From Dipteris shenzhenensis (taxonomy: Eukaryota; Polypodiophyta; Polypodiopsida; Gleicheniales): 64,000 nucleotides of DNA. Each line of letters starts with the position of its first letter. Position 1 is the first letter of the stretch. The stretch is taken from NCBI GenBank assembly GCA_047967505.1, contig CM106538.1. One strand, given 5' to 3'. A program made the position numbers and the translations under genes. Below, one piece after another: positions 31,435-43,200 of the stretch. The notes beneath the pieces were generated by a model, which was not told the origin of the DNA, ran no database searches, and worked only from the letters and a program-made list of their open reading frames with translations.

Positions 31435-31694
31435 AGAATCTACCATTGACCTCCACTTGTCTTGATCATTCCCGACGCCCTCAGTCACATTCTCTCTGTG
31501 GAAAGTTTTGTCAATATGCTAGGTTCCAAAGATCCCTTAAATTCGGGAGGGGTGTTAGATGAGCTCAGTTTCAGCTTCTCAAAGTGAATGTAGAGTTTGT
31601 CTTGGCTGTCATGAGTATGTAACACTCCATTTTGAGGCAGCTGATAGTTGGCCTCCCAGAGATTTTTACAAATTATTTCGGCGTCCAAATGTGC
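31435..31694 (-). repeat. 260-bp direct repeat, right copy
   Basis: Second copy of 29942-30201 in the same orientation. The minus strand is open here for 73 codons (I-C-K-N-L-W-E-A-N-Y-Q-L), which may be part of the LINE protein. Confidence 0.85.
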
Positions 31695-31840
31695 GTGTGT
31701 ACCCAAATTACTTACCAGACTGCTAATCCATGCATTGTAAGTCGTTTGGCAGCATTATGATAAACATTTTTCTGCTTTTTTCCTTCCTTACCATCTTAAA
31801 TCCTCTGCAAACCATACAAAAACTTCTGGATGCTTTCATT

Positions 31841-32075
31841 GCAGTGCACCTATCCTGGCTGCAGAATACCTTGTCAGCTAAGGCAATGCGTACGCTCTAT
31901 TTCTGTTGGAATCTTTATCCTCGGCCTGCTGTAGATGTTGTGCTGATACAAAAATTATTGCAGTGCACCTATCCTGGCTGCAGAACACCTTGTCAGCTAT
32001 CAAGGCAATGCGTACGCTCTATTTCTGTTGGAATCTTTATCCTCAACCTGCTGTAGATGTTGTGCTGATACAAAA
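31841..32075. repeat. 119-bp tandem duplication
   Basis: GCAGTGCACCTATCCTGGCT begins at 31841 and again at 31960, and the copies match through TGTTGTGCTGATACAAAA with a two-base insertion and few substitutions. Noncoding. Confidence 0.85.
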
Positions 32076-32361
32076 TTACCTCTTCATGTAAGTCTATTAG
32101 GATCTCTGTTGACGTCTCGGTTCACTCACCCACGACTAACTTAAGGTGCTCGGTAACATCCCAACTCTATGCAGTGCTCGGTGACATTCCAACTCTGTGC
32201 AGTACTCGATGAAGATACTCGCTCTTGCAATCCTTGTTGCAGCATGCTTGGGTGACAGAACAGATGCCAACATTAAACACTCGAAGTTAGGGGATAGTTG
32301 TTGAAGGAAGAACCGTATGGTGACGGGAGAATCGAGTTCACATTACCTAGGAAAACGATAC
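32076..32361. other. no recognisable feature
   Basis: Contains a short repeated motif (GTGCTCGGTRACAT-CCAACTCT) at about 32147-32205 but no frame or known element. Confidence 0.3.
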
Positions 32362-32726
32362 TGAGTGCACGACACCAGAAACAAAAGACAATGTATAGAC
32401 AAAGGAAATGAACTTGTATTGACAAACTCCTTATACAACCAAGCCGCCTTGGCTTGCAATGAACATTTAGTGTAGCAGCTTTCTAACTAGCAAGCTTAGG
32501 TGAGAGGGAGAGTACTCATCACACACTGCTGTCTCTCCTTCTTCCTATTACAAAGCCTTTTGCTAACTATTATTGGTTGAACCGCCCACAAATCACCCGC
32601 ACCTCTAACTGCGAACGGTGCTCGGACCAAAAAGTTTAACTGCTTCCGAGCGAGACTGCACTCGGTAACTGCACTCATGTCAGCCTTTAGCCCTACGCTT
32701 CTGTTGGCCTTACCGGAGGGCCAACA
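32362..32726 (-). repeat. left terminal repeat of the TRIM-like element
   Basis: Matches 33210-33632 over its length apart from scattered substitutions and a missing ~55-bp internal block. Confidence 0.6.
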
Positions 32727-33209
32727 TTTTGCCTCAGCTATCCTTGAATCAGGTCCTCACAGTGATGGACTGGCAGGAACCAGCCACTGCTCAAATGCTG
32801 AGGTTCTTGGATTGAAGCCGCGAGGACACCGTGAAGGATGTCACCATCGTCGAGGTGGTGGAGCGGAGTGGGTAGGTGGAGCTGAGGGTCCAGCTTCATC
32901 TGCAAGTGGTGATTGGGGAGAGGAAGCGAAAGCTGTAGGGTCGGGGCCAAAACTCCGTTGCCCATGGGGAGGCCATAGGTACAATGGGTAGCCTTTCTGG
33001 GGTGGTGAGCCAGTCTATTGTCCACAGCTCAGCAACATATATCGAGGGCCGATTCAAAATGAGTCGTGTACCTGTGGACAGGTGTGACTCGCGTTTGCCA
33101 CTTAGTCAGAGGATCCTTGCACAAATATCAGTCGTTGTTGCGCATGGCCGCCACCTCTGTGACATGGCTACTTATTAATTTTTTGAACTCCCTCAAAATC
33201 TGCGCATAC

Positions 33210-33632
33210 TGAGTGCACGACACCATAAACGAATAGACAATGTATAGGAAAAGGAAATCAACTTGTATTGACAAACTCCTTACAACCAAGCCGCCTCGGC
33301 TTGCAATGAAAACTTAGTGTAGCAGCTTCCTAACCCAGCAAGCTCAAGTGAGGGAGAGTACTCATCACACATTGCTCTCTCTTTGTCTCCCTGTTACAAA
33401 GCCTTTTGCTAACTACGCAAATCACCTTCTAAAAGACATCACGCTCAATGTGTCACACCGCTACTTGCTATTGGTTGAACTGCTCGCAATCACCTGCACC
33501 TCTAACTGTGAACGGTGCTCGGACCAGAAAGTTCCACTGCTTCCACCACTTCCGAGCAAGACTGCAGTCAGTAACCGCACTCATGTCAGCCTTTAACCCT
33601 GCGCTCCTGTTGGACTTACCCGAGGGCCAACA
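33210..33632 (-). repeat. right terminal repeat of the TRIM-like element
   Basis: Longer copy. The extra block lies after GCTAACTA at about 33415-33468. Confidence 0.6.
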
Positions 33633-34177
33633 ATCTCCCTTGCAGTTTGCTGCACATTAGTTATAGATTATCTTTGCCAAGAATGTTACTTAAATTGTGG
33701 TTTTGATCAGCTACTCAATGCAAACTTGCATGCTTCTATCCATAGTCCCATGATGCTGTTAAGGCACACTCAGTTTGGCTGTAACGCAGGTTGCATAAAC
33801 TTGCATCGTTATAAACACTATCTATCTTGCAGGTTTCACAGATTAGGCAGATTCTATAGCTCCATCTAGTCCTTAGGAGGTGTTAAATACTTTAGATAGT
33901 TATTTGATGTTGATGTTGACTATCTGCTTCATCTGTCTTTCACATCGGTCTCCTGTGCATGCTGCTTTCAGTTCTAGATACGTATAAAGGAATAACAAAC
34001 TCTAGAAGATTGCTTGTAACTACTTTTGACTGGTAGTTTAGTTGTGCAGGACGCCCCATGCCTTTTGGAGATTTGCAGCATTTGGTAGTCCTGTATTTGG
34101 TGAGGCTGACTGCATTCCGATGCTGCTGTACCTGGAACAGAGTAGTATTTTGATGAGGTGCATGATGGTGTCAACAG
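33633..34177 (+). other. ISA1 intron sequence upstream of the first visible exon
   Basis: AT-rich, no recognisable exon, ending in the acceptor CAACAG at 34172-34177. I looked for the preceding conserved isoamylase exon and did not find it here. Confidence 0.5.
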
Positions 34178-34249
34178 GTACTGGGTGACAGAGATGCATG
34201 TCGATGGATTTCGCTTTGACCTTGCTTCAATCCTCACTCGAGCTAGCAG
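34178..34249 (+). CDS. ISA1: ISA1 exon A
   Basis: 72 nt; begins with the last base of an arginine codon, so an upstream exon must exist. Encodes [17 protein letters not shown], with the catalytic nucleophile Asp. Ends with two bases of a split serine codon before the donor GTCTAT. Confidence 0.92.
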
Positions 34250-37200
34250 GTCTATAGTTTCTAAGCCTGATGTTGCTGATGTGTGTAGTTGTTTGCAGTA
34301 AATGTAGATATTATATGTAACTGTGCGAATCTTGTATATAAAGACTATATCTTTTACTTCTGTTTTGTATTTTGAAGTCTTTGGGACAGAGCAAACGTTT
34401 TGGGTACAAATGAAAGTGCAGAAGGAGATTTTTTAGCCACTGGCACACCCCTCAGTGAACCACCTCTAATTGATATGATCAGCAATGACCCTGTGCTATG
34501 TGACGTTAAGGTTCTTTGTATCAGCTGTTCGTTTTCTTATCTTTCAGTTTCTGTCACCCCGAATTATTCTGGAATCTAAATATCATGGAAGAACAAACTC
34601 AAATTTGAATTAGTCATTGACATCCTAATGTATCACAGTTGATAGCTGAGGCTTGGGATTGTGGTGGTCTGTACCAAGTTGGCAACTTCCCACACTGGGG
34701 TTTATGGTCAGAATGGAATGGGCAGGTATATTGGTGACTTATGATCAAAAGGTTTATGTGCACTACATTCGTTTTATTTCAAATTGGTCCGTAATACTTT
34801 GCTTTTAATTATGAGGTTTTTTAAAACACTGCAGTTCCGTGATACTGTGCGTCAGTTCATTAAAGGGACTGATGGTGTCGCAGGGGCTTTTGCTCATTGC
34901 CTTTGTGGATCACCACACCTTTATGGAGTACTTCCTTACCTACTGTTGAATTGTTATTTTTTTACAATATGACACATTTATAGCAGGCTGAGGAACTTAT
35001 ATGAATTTAGTCTTAGAATTGCATGTCTAACTTGATAATTTTTCCATTGTGCAGGAGGGTGGTAGAAATCCTTGGCATAGTGTGAACTTCGTGACTGCTC
35101 ATGATGGGTTCTCCCTTGCAGACTTAGTGTCTTATAATGAGAAGCATAACGTTGCAAATGGGGAGGACAACAGCGATGGAGAAACTCATAATAATAGCTG
35201 GAATTGTGGGGAGGTGATTAATAAAGTACTCTGTGTTCACATGCATAAGATATCTTTGTTTCTTTTCTTTTTGCATAATATAACATACGTTTGTTTCTTT
35301 TGGAACCCCGATGCAATTGATCATCTTCCCAAAAGAGGATAAGACCTTAAAATTTCTTTTATACAGTATCAAGATACCAAGTGTCGTTCTCTTGTGTTTG
35401 AGTAGGATAGATGGATTTCTTTTTTTCACTCTTTTTGTGTGCTGCATATATGTGTATGCGTGCCTCTTGTGGGCATACATGTTTGTTCTGTTGAAACTCT
35501 CAATACACATTAGTTAATTTGATGTCTTTCACTGCTTTGATACATTTGATATTGGATGCGATCAAGATGTTGTTGTGCAACAGGAAGGGGAACTAGTAAG
35601 TCTGCCTGTGCAACGCTTGAGACAAAGGCAGCTTCGCAATTTCATTGTTGCTCTTACAGTCTCACAAGTAAGTTTTTGGCTTGATTGGAATTCATTTTAC
35701 CTTATATATAACATCACAGTGCATTCTGATGTTCTTACAAGTGTGGTAACGAAATGAGATCTGTATTAATAGCTATAATCATTGGTCGTGTAATGATAAG
35801 TAAATTTGGTGAAATGAGCACTATTTTAACTTACTATCAAGTGGGTCATTGAGGCTTTAGGAAAGGAAAAAGAGGGGAAGCAAACAACCCTTTTTCCAGT
35901 GATGTGGATATTGGGTTGTTATATCAACCCCTTTCCTTTCCGTTTGGGGATTTACACAGAAGAGTTTGGGATAATTGATGTTGGATCACCTCCAAGGAAA
36001 AGGAAGGGATAGGGATACTATGAAGGGAAAGGAAAAGTTGTTATCCTCAAAATGTCTTAGTAGTCCCTTGTCTTGATGGGGGAAAAACAAATGCTTGATT
36101 TTAGAGAAGAATGCATCGTGAGTGGACTACGCATTCCTGCATTGCTATATCCTCGTGATTCTTAGGAGCAACGTGATAACGGAGCAACAATGCATTGCTA
36201 CACGCACTGAAATTCTTTCAATATAGCCATCTCTCATATTATTCCTCATTCTTGAAGACCAATTGAAATCGAGCAAGAGCTTAACTTCTCCCTAGTTACC
36301 ACCTTAGTCAACATGTCTGCAGAATTCTAGCTAGTGTGTATTTTTTCCAGCTTCTACAGTTCATCCTCCAAAATAGATCGGATGAAATGATACCTGAGCT
36401 GTATATTTTTTGTTCTTGAATGGAAGGCTGAATTCTTTGCAAGATGAATGGCACTCTGGTATTGTTGGGGTAAAGGCACATTGCCACCCTTTTATTAAAG
36501 ATATGACACCTATGACTGTCTTAAGACAGTCATAGGGTGAAAAACCTAATCCTAATAAAACCTATGAGTTTGTGGTGTGGCTCATCACTTCACACCCACA
36601 TCTTTTGTGTCACCCCTCTCTCTCACTCTCTCCCCGTTGTTCTTCTCCCTCATTCTTTCCCTCTCAACTGGTATCAGAGCCTTCACCTCTCCCTCTTCCT
36701 CTACCCCTCCCTCTCCCCTCGGGCCTCGTGCCCTCAGCAGCCTCAGCAGCGAGCTCGGCATTGAGCAGGGCAGCGCGCAGGCAGCGTGCGGGCAGCAGCA
36801 GGGAAACGCGCAGGCAGCGCGCACGGGCAGCAGCAAGGCATCGCGCAGGCGACGCGCAGGCGACGCGCGCGATCAGCGCGCAGGCAGCGCGGGGCGCTCG
36901 CATACGCAGCAGCAGCTAGCTGCTGCTAGCTGCGCACCGCACGATCTGTACAGTCACGTACGGCTGTCCGTACCGCTGTACGGACACCGTACAGGCGGCC
37001 GTACTGTACGGACGCCGCCGTACGGACTGCGTCAGGGAGAACTGCGTTAGGGAGGCCGTTGCGTCAGGGAAGGTGCATTTCGAATCTCCTTTTTGGGATT
37101 TGTACCCTGCACAGGTACAGCAGGTACAACAAGTACAGCCTGTACAGCAGGTACAGCAAGTACAGCAGGTACATCAGTTTTTTTTTTTTTGGGAAGAAGA

Positions 37201-40200
37201 AAAAGAGAGAGCACTCTGCTCTTCACATTCCCGGTTGTTCAGTTCTCAAAACTGTGTGTTGAAGGTACAGCAAGTACCCTCGTGTCCCTCGTGCTTAAGG
37301 TGACTAGTACCACAGTGTGTGGTGGTTGCACAGTTATCTTGTTTCGGGAAGGTCAAATGCCTTGATTTTGCAGAGAGCTTTTATGCTTTTGCTGAGTGCA
37401 AATCTCAGCTTTTGGGTGACATTTTCAAAGGGCTTTTGCCTGGAAGTTTATGCAGTGTATGCCTTGAGGCAGTGTGGAGCCAGGGTGCCCACATTGGTCT
37501 TGTTTCCGCAGTGTATTCAGTGACATTTCTGCAGGTCACATTTTGTGTACGACACCTTGAAAAATCTCAGTCGAGCCACGCTTGGCCAGGGCGCATCGAG
37601 TTTACTCGGTCCCTAACTGTCCATCGTTGACAGTGCTCAAAAGATTTTCTCTTCAGTGTTTGTACGTTGGGATCTGTGTTGTTATTGTGTACACAGGGCC
37701 GTTTATGCATTGCATTGTCAGGTGAAAGTGCCAGGAGAGCGCTGTATTTTGTATGCTACCTCAGTGTTGAGGTGTTTTTCACTTGGCACAGGTGTCAATC
37801 AAGGGGCTTTTGCCCAGATTTTGCTTGAGAGCACTTGAGTTACTGTTTGAGACCTTCAGATGCCTTTTATCTCCTTGGCAGAAGGGTGATTGCTTGGGAT
37901 TTGTCCCATTCTCTGTTGCAGGTTTGTGACAGGCTGAAGTGTCTGGAGCCTCTTTTCAGTGAACAAAACAGTGTATGACAAGTGGTTTATGCATATAAAA
38001 TCAGTGCAATACCTCATCTGAGGTGGGAGAAGTGTCCAGGACAGCAGTGTTTTGTGCTTCGTCAGCTGATGATGCATTGATAAAGCACTTGTGGAACAGC
38101 TGCAGCATTCTAAAATTACTGTTTTATGCCTATTTGAGCACGGTACAGTGTCAGAAGGTACAGTAACTGGAGGGAAATTTTCTGTTTTGCTGCAGATTTT
38201 TTGACAGTAAAAACAGCACTATTGTGAGTGATCCTGGCTCTTGATAGAGCAGGATTTTTCTGAGAAATCAGAATTTTATTCAGTCATTTTTTTAACTTAC
38301 AGGGAGTCAGGTACTTTCCTTATCTGATATGGCATCAGGGGGAAGTGAATCATCAATTCTGAACATAAAGAAATTGGAAGGGGCACACAATTATGCATTA
38401 TGGGCAGAACAGTGTTTGAATGTACTTCTGCTAAAGAAGATTTCTAAGCCCATAAGGGTGAAGGGTGTCAAGCCATCTGGGATGTCAGATGATGAGTGGG
38501 AGGAGCTTGATTTGTCCGCTAGGACTGCTATCATGCTTACTCTCAGTGATTCTCTTGTTTTCAATGTTCAGGCTGAAAAGACCTCTTATGGCCTATGGCA
38601 GAGGCTAGCAGAGTTGTATGCCCAAAAGAGTTCAGCCAGTAAGGTTTATTGGTTGAAGAAGCTGGTTGATCTTCGCATGAAGGAAGGTACAGCTATGACC
38701 TCACACTTGAGTGAGTTCAATGCCATCTTTACACAGCTGATTGCACATGGGTTGAACCTTGATGAGGAGTTCAAGGCTACTTTCTTGTTGTGTACCCTCC
38801 CTGAGAGTTGGGACACTTTCAAGACCACCCTGTCTAATTCAAATGTCACTCTTATATATGTTGATGTGGAGAGCTCTCTCCTTATGGAGGAGATGAGCAG
38901 GAAGAATAATGCGGGCAGCAAGTCTTCAAATGCTTTGCAGGTACAGGAAAGAGGCAGGACTCAGGAGAAAGGGAGATCTGCTGGCAAGTCCAAATCCCGC
39001 AGTCAGTCCCGTGGCAAAAAGGATATTGAATGCTTTTACTGTGGCAAGAAGGGACATGTGAAGTTTAAGTGCTTCAAGTTTATACGGGATTAGAAAGCCA
39101 AGAAGGCTGAGGCAAAGGATGCAGGCAGTGGAAGCAAAGGCAAAGGCAAGGCCAAGGCAGATGACTTGGATGCAGTGAATGTTGCAGCAGAAGACAGTGA
39201 AAGTGACAGGCATGATGTTTTATGCTCTTCTGCTGTAATTGCACATACATTGGTTATTGATGGCCATGACATGCACACCTGGCTCTTGGATTCAGGTGCT
39301 TCTTTTCATGTTACTCCTCATAGGGAGTGGTTTACTTCCTACACAGGTACTCATGGAGTTGTTCACCTTGGGAACAACTATGCATGTCAGATTGCAGGGA
39401 TCGGCAGTATACAGATAGTATTCCCTGATGGACGCATATTTATGCTTGATGGTGTTCGCCATGTGCCGCAAATCAAGAAAAATCTGATTAGCATTGGCTT
39501 GTTGGATGACAGTGGTTACCACACCACATTTGGGGATTCCAAATGGGTGATTACTGATGGCCAGGTTGTAGTGGCTGAGGGTTATAAGAGTGATACCTTG
39601 TACCCTCTTTATGTTTCCAGTGTAGGTAATCATGTTGTTGCCATAACCGAGCTGCCAAAGGTTTCATTGTGGCATAGCCGGTTGGGACACATGTCCGTTA
39701 AAGGAATGCAAGAACTGTCACGTTTGGGTTATGTGCCGTCTCTTTCATTTTCAGATTTGCCTACTTGTGATCATTGCATTTTTGGAAAGTATTCTATGAC
39801 TCCTCATAAGAGGAGAACTCCCCAGAATAGAGCACCGCTTGATCTAGTGCACACTGATTTGTGTGAGATGCCACAGCTATCACTAGGGGATGCAAAGTAT
39901 TTCATTACTTTTATTGATGATGCCACACGCAAAGTGTGGGTCTATTTCTTGAAGCATAAGAGCGATGCCTTAGATGCTTTCAAGAAGTTTGTCGCTCAGG
40001 TTGAGAATCGGACAGGTCGCAGGCTGAAATGCCTCAGATCCGATAATGGGGGTGAGTATGTGTCACATGCTTTTGTACAGTTTTGCGAAGCTAAGGGCAT
40101 TAAACAGGAACTCACAGCCCCTCATAATGCATCTCAAAATGGTGTGAGTGAGCGGATGAATTGAACTATTCAGGAGAAGGTTCGATGTATGTTGTCTTAT

Positions 40201-43200
40201 GCTGCATTGCCCCATGGCTTTTGGGCAGAAGCCGTGCAAACAGCAGTTCACATAATTAACAGGTCGCCAAACAAGGCTTTGGAGTTGAAAGTGCCAGAGG
40301 AGGTGTGGTCTGGCAAGCCACCTTCATATAAGCACTTACGTGTGTTTGGCTGCGAGTGCTTTGCTCATATACGCAAAGAACTGCTGTCTGAGGGGGGGGT
40401 TTCCTAACACTTCCGGAAGTATTACCGGAGGCCTAGGGCCACTGGTGCGAGAAGCGAGTAAGACGTGCCATAAGTGTCACTGATGGTACGTAGGTGAGTG
40501 CTTGTCGATGGTGTCAACTATGTGCAAGCGGTAGATGGTGTCAACTATGTGCAAGCGGTACAAGTGCTGAAGTGATGTGAGCAAGAAGAAGACCAAAGCG
40601 GAACAACATCATGAAAGCCATCCCTCGACATGAACAGCAAAGAACTTCAACCACATGACACAGGTCCGTTGTACCAGGTGAAGGGAGAGGAGGGGAGGAG
40701 AACACAACGAAAAGAGATTTTAGAGTAGCGAGCAGAGATGGGAAGTAGCATAACTCATTAGAAAGCAAGATGACTGATACACTCCCAGAAGATACACACG
40801 AGGCGAGCTCTTGACTCTAGCCTCTCACTCCTTCACTCCCGCCTCTCGCCCCTCCAGAAAAGTCCCCCTCCCCCTTTTCCCTTTCCCCCTCTTCACCTTC
40901 TCCTCCTCTGCTCCAACCCCCGCTACCAATCTCCACACCTTCTTCCTATTGGATGTCTTCTTGCACCCTTAGCCATCCTTAGCCATTCCACCGTTTGTGG
41001 GCCGCTCTGTCCTTAATGGCTTCCGCAACACTCCAGCCTGTGCTGGATCAGTGAATCCCGTGCTCCATGTGTTCTCCTGCGCTCCTGACACTAGTTGGTT
41101 GAGAGGGTTGGTGCACCACCTATGCCTCTTAACTGTTGGACTGCTTCCCATGTGCACCAACAGGTGTATCCCGTGTACCATTGCGCCAATACTTCCCTCT
41201 GATTGACTTTGACCATGGTGAGTCGAGGTTGAGGTTTGGCACTCTTCAGTCATGTATTGCTTCCGTCATGTCCATGTCAAGTCCATGTCATGTCCAAGTC
41301 ATGTCCATGTCAAGTCATGTCATGTCCAAGTCATGTCCATGTCAAGTCCAAGATGTGAACACATGTGAACACGCTGCGACTAGGTATGACCAAGGTCTAA
41401 CAACTTGGCATGTTGCTGAGGTGACCATGACGTGACCCAGGTGTGACTCTTGGTGGGTCGCCATAAACTTTGAGTACAACAGATCCCCCGCCACTATCAT
41501 TCACCGTCCCGGTGAATGACCTAGGATCTTGTGAGAGAAAGTTAACTGTAAATTACAAATAAGAAAGTGACCTTGGGGTTGACATCCCAAAACTTAAAAG
41601 AAAGGGCTCATGGCCTTACAACTGTAAAACTGAAAAAAAGAAACTGGCTCATGGCCATACAACTCCAAATTCCTTATTTACATGAGAATCCAAATGTACA
41701 GAGTTTGCAAAAAGAAATGCCGAACTAAAAGATCCAGGAGCTACTGCTTGCTGGATGAAAGTCAGGGAGGGGGAGGGGGTGGGTGTGGTGGGTGTGCTGA
41801 TGTTCCGGGGCTGGTCCTTGCCTCTTCCTCGACTGTGTCCATGAGGTTGCGGATGTCCTCGTATTTGGATTTATACCTGTGGTAGCCAGACCTGTAATGT
41901 TCACATTGAGATTTGAGAGCAGCATTTTCATCTTGCAGCCCATGGAAGTTGTCCTGCAACTTGGAATGTGAAACTTGGAGATGGTCTTCCGCCTCGCGAA
42001 TCTGCTTCATTTGACTCCGCACCACCTCCACCTGTTGATCCACAGTAAGCTTATCCGCAGCCAGTGAGGTGTATCTGTCCTCCTGTAGGGCGGCAAGCTC
42101 CCGCTGGATTTGAGCCTGTTGGGCTGAATGATGGTCCTCCAAAACTTTCTTGGTGGCTGTCCACTCTGCCTCCTTTGCTACAAGACATTGCTGAAACTCG
42201 TCGTGCTGAGTTTTCCACGCAGCCTCCCTTGCCTGTAGAATTGCTCCCCACTCCGCTTCTTTCATTTGCAATGTTGTATCCCATTCTTTATGCATGCTGG
42301 CTACCTGCTTCTCATGTTCCAAGCGGAGGTGTTGCTTCTGTGACAGAAGCTTGCAAACCTGACCCGTAGTATTAAAGAGGGAGGCACCCATCTGAATGAA
42401 GCTGTCATCTATAATGCGCTGAGCCATATGAAGGGACCTGTTAACCCATGCATACCTGTCCCGATAGGTCATTCGGTCAGCCATGTCAATAAGTTCGCCA
42501 TATTCCTCGAAGGCTGCTTTCATCCCCTCTTGCTCTGGGTCCTCGAGAGCTGCCACTGGAGCCAGTGTGTCGATGTCTAGGTAACAGCTTGGAGCTTGGG
42601 ATACCTTCTTGTTGGAAGCGATTGTCTCTTGCAAGGGAAGTGTGAAAATTTGGTCCAGGTCCTCCTCCTCCATGCAAACAGGAGACCGCTTCCGCTTTAA
42701 TGCATACAGCAGCCGTTTGTGTTCCTGGCTCTGTTCCTCTATCTGGGCCTCATGGGTGAATAGATCTCCTGAGGAGGTTGCGAAGTAGATATCCAACATA
42801 TCATTTTGAGGAAGTGGAGGACAATCCGCTTGAAAAGGTATCTTACTCCCAGCAAAAATAACCTCGCCAGGTCGAGTTTCCAGTAAGTCCTGTTCAGCAG
42901 CCTCCATACTTGGTTTAGGGGTCAATCGTCGAGACACCCGGGGTGGTGTCTTCGCATCACCAGTGGCTCCCAAAGTAAGAGAGGTGAACAGGGGTGACCT
43001 AGAGGTGAACAGGGGTGAGCTGGAGGTGAACATGGGTGACAGAGAGGTGAACATGGGGATTTGACATAGGAGTGAACAGGGGTGACCTAGGAGTGAACAG
43101 GGGTGACCTGGAGGTGAACATGGGTGACAGAGAGGTGAACATGGGGAGTTGACATAGGAGTGAACAGGGGTGACCTGGGAGTGAACAGGGGTGACCTAGG

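Larger units (their letters stand above)
32362..33632 (-). mobile_element. small non-autonomous LTR-type element (TRIM-like)
   Basis: Two direct repeats, 32362-32726 (365 bp) and 33210-33632 (423 bp), enclose a 483-bp noncoding middle. Both repeats run from TGAGTGCACGACACC to GGGCCAACA on plus, i.e. TGTTGGCC...CACTCA on minus, giving TG/CA ends. The right copy has an extra ~55 bp. Total about 1.27 kb with no gag or pol. I found no clear primer site, purine tract or target duplication, so assignment to TRIM elements rests on structure alone. Confidence 0.5.
36463..40395 (+). mobile_element. Ty1/copia element B, 3'-truncated, in the ISA1 intron
   Basis: 5' LTR, tRNA-Met primer site, long leader, then gag, protease and integrase in order; similarity stops abruptly at about 40395 in the segment after the integrase, next to a G8 run. 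RT, RNase H and the 3' LTR are missing. It is a relative of copia A (same LTR start TGTTGGGGTAAAGGCA, same gag start). Two in-frame stops break gag-pol. Confidence 0.9.

Noticed and set aside
35124-35510. Minus-strand 128-codon frame over ISA1 exon E
   Set aside because: Antisense to a conserved exon and its intron; no domain.
34178-35667. ISA3 or ISA2 identity for the isoamylase
   Set aside because: Catalytic residues are complete (against ISA2), and the wording around V-T-E-M-H-V and the Y[11 protein letters not shown] segment fits ISA1 rather than ISA3. A phylogeny would settle it.
36572-37050. Plus-strand frames of 115 and 157 codons in the copia B LTR/leader as a gene
   Set aside because: Ala/Ser/Arg-rich translation of a GC repeat; kept only as an observation on leader structure.
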